Of a stretch of DNA of 64,000 bases, positions 58,237 to 64,000 are shown piece by piece (the first letter of the stretch is position 1; every line of letters begins with the position of its first letter). A program made the translations under genes and the position numbers. Origin of the DNA: Christiangramia oceanisediminis (GTDB lineage: Bacteria > Bacteroidota > Bacteroidia > Flavobacteriales > Flavobacteriaceae). Where the stretch lies: assembly GCF_022570735.2 (NCBI RefSeq), contig NZ_JANCNS010000002.1, positions 744,001 to 808,000 of the forward strand, written 5' to 3'. The notes below the pieces were generated by a model, which worked only from the letters and a program-made list of their open reading frames with translations, had not been told where the DNA came from and made no database searches.

Positions 58237-61200
58237 TTAATTTTTGGCCGGAAAATTCATGTAGTCTGGCGCCATGGTCTCAAGTCTTTCCTGTTGTACA
58301 TCTTCTGCCGCATTTTTTACCAGTTCGGCATTCATGATCTTTCTTAAAAGCTCTTTAAAAGTATCAAAATCTACCGAATAGGAAAGCCCCACCCCCTGGG
58401 TGAACCCTATCTCCTCTCCTATAAACTGAATATTGCTTTCGCGATTGAAAACCTTGGCACGAAGCGTTCCTTCCTCATTAAGAAGGAAATCGATTTCCAG
58501 GTCACCAATAATAACCGATTCGGTAATACCACCAATTGGCACCCCAACCTGGCCATTAATAACGACCCTGTCTGAGATCTGGGTGGAAAGCGTAAGCCCA
58601 AAACGGTCTACAGTTTGCTGATCTGGCGTTCGATCTCCCTGAACGTAATTGACGCCTACCTGGAATTTACCGTCATCATCGGCAAAAATATCGTTCACGA
58701 TACTGGAAGCCCTTTCTGCAAGGGTTCCGTAGATAGCGGCGCCACGTAGCCCGAATTCACTGTAAAATGTTCCCTGGGTTACCAGGAATAAAGCCTGCAA
58801 TTCCTTGCTTGCACGATCATCTATACGATATTGTAATTCAGATTTTACCGTAGAACTTGCGTTGGGGAATTCGATATCGAAAGTGATCTCCGGCTGTTCT
58901 ACCTGCCCCTGGAGATTGATCACTACATCTACCGGGATCTTACGGTTTACCGATGGATTCTCTAATAATACCGCCGGGTTTGCATTTACTGAATAAATGG
59001 CACTCACATCCAGGCTTGCATCCAGCGGATCACCGTCCCAGTTAATATTCCCTCCAGATTCCACGTTGAAAACCTTCTGAACCAAACCGGCATATTTAAA
59101 ATTATAGACTCCTTCATAAACTATGAAATCTCCCCACATATTGAACTTCCCGTTGGTATTGATCTCCAGCAGCAGGTTTCCGGCTCCACGCCCCCTTAGT
59201 GTACTGCCGCTGGTCTTATCTACCACCACTTCTACTTCGGCATCGTTGGTGATATCAAGATCGAACAACATCTCGATCCCCTTAACTTCAGGGATCTCAA
59301 TTTCTTCCCCCGCCAGTCGTGCAGCTTTTTCCTCCGGGCTTAAAAACCGAATAAAGGAATTGTCCCCAACCGATTCAGTATCGCTCAACGGGATCTTGAA
59401 AACCGTACCTCTTTCGGTAGCCGCAGTCACATCGATCACCAGCTCATCGGTAGGCCCCTTGATGGTAGCTTCCCCATCAATAAAAGCGGTTCCGTAGTAA
59501 AGGGCGTCTTCATCGGCTTCGGTATCCAGAACCAGCAATCGGTCTGAGCTGATCTCCAGGTCGAGAAACCATTCTGAAAAATCCTTGTGAGAGATGCTGC
59601 CGTCCAACCTTCCGCGTGTTTTATACTTAGTGTCAACAATGGAGATATTATCGAATACGAATTGCTGTTTGGTAAGATCCACCTGCGCAGCCTGCTGAAG
59701 GTTCAGATCCACGTTCAAATAGGGTATCCTTAACCCGGCCTGGTTCAGTTCCAGGCCACCTGAAAAATCAGGATTCTTGTAATTCCCGGTAACAAATGCC
59801 CTACCGGAGGCAAAACCCCTGATATCGGTAAGCACATCAGCCCCGAGCGGGGTAAAAATCCCGAGGTTCAACCTGTTGAGATTCACTTCCAGGTCTATAG
59901 TAGGCTCGTTCCCGCTAACGTTAATGTCGCCAATGGTGGAAAGCGATTCCATTCCCTCTTTTTTCAGAACACTGTAAACCGAATAATTGGTGAGGTCTTC
60001 ATTTCCTTCCACATTTAAATCGAGATCCCCCAGGAAAATATCATTTACCTTAAGGGAGTCTATTCGCATTTTGGTATTTGGATAATACAAACCCTGCTCC
60101 TGCAAAAGGTCCAGATCCCCGTTAATGGTTCCAGCAAGGTCGAGACTGTCTATTTCGGGCGTGATCTTTCCAATATCCACATTATCAAAACTCATTTGAA
60201 AGTTCTTGTACGTGGAATCCCGCATCACCCCGCTTAGCCTGATCTCTTCATCCATATGGCTCATCACCAGCGAATCTATGCTCAGGTCCCTGAACTTATT
60301 GTCAAAAACGATTCGGTTACTTCGTACATTAGCCTTGTTGAGATACCATACCTTTTCCTTGAATTTGAAATCAGATCGCTGTATCCCAACCACCGATTTA
60401 TTTTCCTCGTTGATCGTGTGGTACAGGTTCAGATTAAATTCATCTGAATTATCTTCCCCGCCCCTGAATTCTGAACGGATGAAAAGGGTGTCTCTTTGAG
60501 TAACGTTGATAAAACTGAATTCAGAGAAATTATACAGCCTGGTTGAAACACTATCGGCCTCGAAGAACGTATTGTAAATGGGGTTGGTATTATCAACCTG
60601 GAGGTTCACATCCTCCATCATATTATTGAAGACATCGATCCTGGGCGAACGGAAGGTAAGCCTGAATTCAGATTCGTCAGACTCCACCCTTCCCCGGATA
60701 AAGGTGTTTGGCGCCAGTTCAATCTCAGGGTAAAAAACTTCAACGATCTGGTTATAGATCTCAAAATCGAACTCGAGGAACTGGTTGGTGGTGATGGTCC
60801 TGGGCTGGTAATTCGTGTAGATACTCCCAAGTGAATTCTCGAAAAGAGCTCCTACTTCGTTAATACTGAAAACTCCCCTCACCTGCCCGTCTATCACATC
60901 AGGAGAATTGATACTAATGGTTCTTACAGGCCCCTCAAAGCTCGAGGAAATACTCAGATCGTCAAAATAATAAAGATCATCTTCGTTCTGGTACGAGGTG
61001 TTGAGCAACAGGATATCTCCAAACGCATCGTCTATATTCGTCCCCTTCATATTCATGATCACATCTCCCTTGAAAATCGAAACGCTGTCCCGGTCCACAA
61101 AATTCAGGGTATTCAAATCGGCATACTGCACGGCGGCTTCAAAATCGTATACATTGATCTCTTCTGAAACATCCACCAGGCCATTGAATTCCATTTGCAG

Positions 61201-62637
61201 GTTTGGATCCCTGGAAACCAGGTTACCATTAAAAACCGGGTTTCGTAGATTACCGATCACCCGAAGATTGGTATAGGTGTAATTATTATACTGAAGCTTG
61301 GAAATACTTCCCCGTAACTGGCTGTTGAGATGTTCCGGATCGAAGCCACCTCCCTCAAATTCAATATTAAAACTGGTCTTACCGAATTGCTTGTTTTCCA
61401 TGAGTCGACCCACGTTGAAATCCTTAAAGACCAAATTACCTTTATAAGTTGAGTTCTTCGAACTATTAAAATTTCTCAGTGTAAAATCGGCATCTGCGGC
61501 ACCAAGCTGACTGTTCAAATATACATCGGCGATCAAAGAAGAATTGGTAACATAGGTATTCCCTTTCAGGTTCACATTACCAAATTCTCTAAGCTCCTCG
61601 GGTAATTTTCCTAATAAAGGTCCCGGAAGAAAATTCACCATGTCGTAGTAATTCGTGTTAAAATCTGAAAAACTCCCATCCATACTAAATTCAGACGGGT
61701 CTTTAGAGAAAGATCCCTTCAGCTCGAAATTGCCATAGATCGTGGTCCTGTCCAGTCCCTGAAGTCCAAAATCGGTAAGCTGAAAGTCATTTAAAGTACC
61801 GGTAAGTTTTGTTTTGAACTGGAGGATTTGTCCCTTTCCGAAACCGTCATAAAAAGCCTGCAGATCGTCACTGGAAATAATACTTTCTCGGAAGTTGGCT
61901 TCCACCTGCACAAGGTTTTCAAAATCGGAAAAATCGCTCAGGTCATAATTAAAGTAAAGATCGGCGTCAATCAGGGAACCAGGTGTTTGAAGACTCATAT
62001 CAACCAGGCTCATGTTGGAGGGATCGTAATGAAATTGAGTGACCAGGTTGGTTATTTTGATCCCCCTTTGTTCATAGCCGTTCAGGCTAGCGATTTCCAG
62101 GTCTATATTATCACCATCTATCTTCAATTCATTGGCATAGATGTTCAAACTATCCAGGATCACTACATCCTGCTTATCCAGGTTTTCATCTATAAAGCTA
62201 TAATGGCTGTTAAGCACCTGTACGTCTCTGGCCGTTAATTCGAATTCAGGTGGATTTCCAGTTGGCTGCTTCCTTAGTTTTTCGATAAGAATCCCCAGGT
62301 TATCTTTATCCTCCCCTTCATAACGCCGCATTTTGAGGTCCAGGCCATCAATACGGGTGCTTCCCAATCTGGGTTTGTTGTTTATAAGCCGTGTAAGACT
62401 TAGGATAGAAGACCGCATCTCTTCCGCCGTAAGCAGAGTATCATTATGATGGTCTTCCACATAGATATCCCTTAAGCGTACTTTTCCGAAATAACCCAGT
62501 GAAACCCTGCCAATGGATAGGTTTACATCGTTCTTTTCTTTGAGGGAATCGGTGATCTTACCTGCGACCGAAGTTTGTACTGCGGGAATAGAAAATACTA
62601 TCAATAAAATAATGAATAACAAAACAAGTGCGACCAC
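58237..62637 (-). CDS. tamB: TamB-family translocation/lipid transport protein
   Basis: A 1466-residue protein with a single N-terminal anchor (ALVLLFIILLIVFSIPAVQT), a very long beta-rich groove of repeated strand pairs, and a DUF490 C-terminal region (about 1080-1440; FVTQGTFYSEFGLRG-like end and DRVVINGQVGVPIGG). TamB bridges inner and outer membranes and helps insert proteins or move phospholipids. The GTG at 62637 gives no positive residues before the helix. Codons upstream (ATC AAA AAA TTC TGG AAA...) supply the basic IKKFWKILTR expected in the family and could start at ATC 62670. It is divergent from tsaD and shares its promoter region. Confidence 0.88.
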   Translation of the reverse strand: MVALVLLFIILLIVFSIPAVQTSVAGKITDSLKEKNDVNLSIGRVSLGYFGKVRLRDIYVEDHHNDTLLTAEEMRSSILSLTRLINNKPRLGSTRIDGLDLKMRRYEGEDKDNLGILIEKLRKQPTGNPPEFELTARDVQVLNSHYSFIDENLDKQDVVILDSLNIYANELKIDGDNIDLEIASLNGYEQRGIKITNLVTQFHYDPSNMSLVDMSLQTPGSLIDADLYFNYDLSDFSDFENLVQVEANFRESIISSDDLQAFYDGFGKGQILQFKTKLTGTLNDFQLTDFGLQGLDRTTIYGNFELKGSFSKDPSEFSMDGSFSDFNTNYYDMVNFLPGPLLGKLPEELREFGNVNLKGNTYVTNSSLIADVYLNSQLGAADADFTLRNFNSSKNSTYKGNLVFKDFNVGRLMENKQFGKTSFNIEFEGGGFDPEHLNSQLRGSISKLQYNNYTYTNLRVIGNLRNPVFNGNLVSRDPNLQMEFNGLVDVSEEINVYDFEAAVQYADLNTLNFVDRDSVSIFKGDVIMNMKGTNIDDAFGDILLLNTSYQNEDDLYYFDDLSISSSFEGPVRTISINSPDVIDGQVRGVFSINEVGALFENSLGSIYTNYQPRTITTNQFLEFDFEIYNQIVEVFYPEIELAPNTFIRGRVESDESEFRLTFRSPRIDVFNNMMEDVNLQVDNTNPIYNTFFEADSVSTRLYNFSEFSFINVTQRDTLFIRSEFRGGEDNSDEFNLNLYHTINEENKSVVGIQRSDFKFKEKVWYLNKANVRSNRIVFDNKFRDLSIDSLVMSHMDEEIRLSGVMRDSTYKNFQMSFDNVDIGKITPEIDSLDLAGTINGDLDLLQEQGLYYPNTKMRIDSLKVNDIFLGDLDLNVEGNEDLTNYSVYSVLKKEGMESLSTIGDINVSGNEPTIDLEVNLNRLNLGIFTPLGADVLTDIRGFASGRAFVTGNYKNPDFSGGLELNQAGLRIPYLNVDLNLQQAAQVDLTKQQFVFDNISIVDTKYKTRGRLDGSISHKDFSEWFLDLEISSDRLLVLDTEADEDALYYGTAFIDGEATIKGPTDELVIDVTAATERGTVFKIPLSDTESVGDNSFIRFLSPEEKAARLAGEEIEIPEVKGIEMLFDLDITNDAEVEVVVDKTSGSTLRGRGAGNLLLEINTNGKFNMWGDFIVYEGVYNFKYAGLVQKVFNVESGGNINWDGDPLDASLDVSAIYSVNANPAVLLENPSVNRKIPVDVVINLQGQVEQPEITFDIEFPNASSTVKSELQYRIDDRASKELQALFLVTQGTFYSEFGLRGAAIYGTLAERASSIVNDIFADDDGKFQVGVNYVQGDRTPDQQTVDRFGLTLSTQISDRVVINGQVGVPIGGITESVIIGDLEIDFLLNEEGTLRAKVFNRESNIQFIGEEIGFTQGVGLSYSVDFDTFKELLRKIMNAELVKNAAEDVQQERLETMAPDYMNFPAKN

Positions 62638-62664
62638 TGTTCTAGTTAGTATTTTCCAGAATTT

Positions 62665-62692
62665 TTTGATACGTTAATATGTTTTAACTTTG
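62665..62692 (+). promoter_or_regulatory. Bacteroidota-type promoter of tsaD
   Basis: TTTG at 62665-62668 and TAACTTTG at 62685-62692 are 16 bases apart, near the -33/-7 consensus. The -7 box ends 36 bases before the tsaD ATG (62729). The -33 element overlaps the possible first codons of tamB on the other strand. Confidence 0.6.
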
Positions 62693-62728
62693 CGTCTAAT
62701 TTACAACTTCTAAGCCCAATTACTTCTG

Positions 62729-63751
62729 ATGCCAGAGCAAAAAATTAACATTCTCGCAATCGAGTCTTCCTGTGATGACACGGCTGCCGCTGTACTTTGC
62801 AACGGAAAAATCCTTTCCAATATTGTTGCTACTCAAAAAGTTCACGTACAATATGGCGGGGTAGTCCCGGAACTGGCTTCCAGGGCCCATCAGCAAAATA
62901 TAGTTCCGGTGATCCATCAGGCATTAGCGACGGCAAATATCGACAAAAAAGATATTTCTGCAATTGCCTTTACCCGCGGTCCCGGTTTAATGGGCTCTTT
63001 GCTTGTAGGAACCTCCTTTGCCAAATCATTGGCGATGGGATTGAATATTCCATTGATCGAGGTAAATCATATGCAGGCCCATATCCTTGCCCATTTTATT
63101 GAAGAGGAAGGTTATGACAAACCCGAATTTCCATTTCTGGCCATGACCATTAGTGGTGGACATACTCAAATCGTAAAGGTTAGCGATTATTTTGAAATGG
63201 AAGTGATCGGGGAAACAACCGATGATGCTGTTGGTGAAGCTTTTGATAAAAGCGCCAAGATCATGGGACTTCCCTATCCCGGGGGACCGCTTATCGATAA
63301 ATACGCAAAGGAAGGAAACCCAAAGGCATTTAAATTTCCGAAGCCGAAAGTGGATGGACTGAATTTCAGTTTCAGCGGATTCAAAACCGCAGTTCTGTAT
63401 TTCATTCAGAAGGAAACAAAAAACGATCCGGATTTTGTAGAAAAGAATCTTAAAGATATTTGCGCATCCATTCAGTATACCATCATTGGGATCCTGATGG
63501 ATAAACTTAAAAAGGCGGTAAAAGAAACCGGGATCAGTCAGGTTGCTATTGGTGGCGGGGTTTCAGCCAATAGCGGGATAAGGCAGGCACTTGTAGATGC
63601 CGAAAAGAAGTGGGGCTGGAAATGTTTCGTACCAAAATTTGAGTACACCACAGATAATGCAGCCATGATTGGTATCGCCGGTTATTACAAATACCTTCAA
63701 AAAGATTTTGCCGATCTTTCAATCACCGCACAGTCAAGATATAAATTCTAA
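62729..63751 (+). CDS. tsaD: tRNA N6-adenosine threonylcarbamoyltransferase
   Basis: A 340-residue ASKHA-fold enzyme that attaches threonylcarbamoyl to A37 of ANN-decoding tRNAs, with TsaB and TsaE (not in window). The metal ligands are H114 and H118 (NHMQAHILAHF), with a late Asp in TTDNAAM. Opening LAIESSCDDTAAAV, the GGVVPELASRAH loop and GGGVSANSGIRQAL complete the family. The length is normal. rsmE starts one base after its stop, so the two form an operon. Confidence 0.98.
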   Translation: MPEQKINILAIESSCDDTAAAVLCNGKILSNIVATQKVHVQYGGVVPELASRAHQQNIVPVIHQALATANIDKKDISAIAFTRGPGLMGSLLVGTSFAKSLAMGLNIPLIEVNHMQAHILAHFIEEEGYDKPEFPFLAMTISGGHTQIVKVSDYFEMEVIGETTDDAVGEAFDKSAKIMGLPYPGGPLIDKYAKEGNPKAFKFPKPKVDGLNFSFSGFKTAVLYFIQKETKNDPDFVEKNLKDICASIQYTIIGILMDKLKKAVKETGISQVAIGGGVSANSGIRQALVDAEKKWGWKCFVPKFEYTTDNAAMIGIAGYYKYLQKDFADLSITAQSRYKF

Positions 63752-63752
63752 G

Positions 63753-64000
63753 ATGCAATTATTCTTTAATCCAGATATTTCGGAAAAAGACAGCCTGGTA
63801 ACATTTCCCAGGGATGAAAGTAAACATATCGTCAAGGTTCTTCGAAAAAATGAAGGAGACAAACTTAATCTCACAAACGGAAAAGGTTTATTATTTCAGG
63901 CTGAGATCATATCAGCCGACCCGAAGCATTGCGTGGTAAAAATCCTGTCTTTTGAAGAACAACCTGCTCCACCCTATTATCTTCATATGATCGTCGCTCC
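63753..64000 (+). CDS. rsmE: 16S rRNA m3U1498 methyltransferase, 3' end outside window
   Basis: The ATG at 63753 opens a frame that runs to the window edge (82 codons plus). It begins with MQLFFNPDISEKDSLVTF, then ESKHIVKVLRKNEGDKL, the N-terminal PUA-like domain typical of RsmE, which methylates N3 of U1498 in 16S rRNA. The catalytic SPOUT domain lies beyond 64000. It starts one base after tsaD and is surely co-transcribed. Confidence 0.93.
   Translation, partial: MQLFFNPDISEKDSLVTFPRDESKHIVKVLRKNEGDKLNLTNGKGLLFQAEIISADPKHCVVKILSFEEQPAPPYYLHMIVA

Overview
The window looks like chromosomal DNA of a marine-type flavobacterium (Bacteroidota, Flavobacteriaceae), most like the Gramella/Christiangramia group. 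The genus is inferred from overall protein flavour; no search was run. Supporting signs are AT-rich intergenic DNA, promoters of the Bacteroidota form (TTTG about 16-19 bases upstream of TAnnTTTG), many lipoproteins, a bacillithiol gene (bshA), a fused branched-chain-type E1 dehydrogenase, and a divergent tamB/tsaD pair. No rRNA or tRNA gene, insertion sequence, prophage or CRISPR array was recognised.

Layout. 1-7.9 kb: stress and cold genes (ferritin-like four-helix protein, secreted cupin, universal stress protein, dodecin, a fatty-acid desaturase flanked by two cold-shock-domain proteins), an AI-2E-type permease, a divergent MsrA and an acyl-CoA dehydrogenase. 7.9-14.0 kb: a lipoprotein, an FNT-family channel, a guanine-deaminase-like enzyme, a short ribosome hibernation factor, an unusual aconitase, a membrane protein of unknown function and a beta-lactamase-fold protein that has lost its metal motif. 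14.1-20.3 kb: eight tightly coupled minus-strand genes forming a biosynthetic operon. It has a flavoprotein, a methyltransferase, a type III polyketide synthase and its own type II fatty-acid set (enoyl reductase, dehydratase, ketosynthase, ACP, phosphopantetheinyl transferase). This is the best candidate for an undescribed system here and most likely makes a phenolic or quinone-type lipid.

20.4-24 kb: OmpA-family and other envelope lipoproteins, a 53-residue DUF1328 protein and the fused E1 dehydrogenase. 24.1-30.2 kb: an operon-like run (2OG-Fe oxygenase, SUI1-like factor, DUF1835 protein, nucleoside phosphorylase) with a terminator hairpin embedded in the SUI1 gene, then ppk1 overlapped by a cytoplasmic solute-binding-fold protein. 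30.3-38.6 kb: two secreted proteins, ung, a MutS2 without Smr domain, a DCC-family protein, a dicarboxylate/amino-acid symporter and aroC. 38.8-43.8 kb: a response regulator, a PAS histidine kinase and a large FAD/Fe-S oxidoreductase. 43.9-56.2 kb: envelope and redox functions (small beta-barrel protein, bshA, a GH3-serine hydrolase fusion, two Fe-S proteins, an MCE/MlaD protein, an amidase with SPOR domain, an LptD-like protein). 56.2-64 kb: a 14-bp tandem repeat, ridA, pfkA-mgsA, tamB, tsaD and the start of rsmE.

Two genes, the desaturase and tamB, have family-like N-terminal codons upstream of the first usual start codon, suggesting ATT and ATC initiation or damaged starts. Several start codons lie very close to TAnnTTTG boxes.
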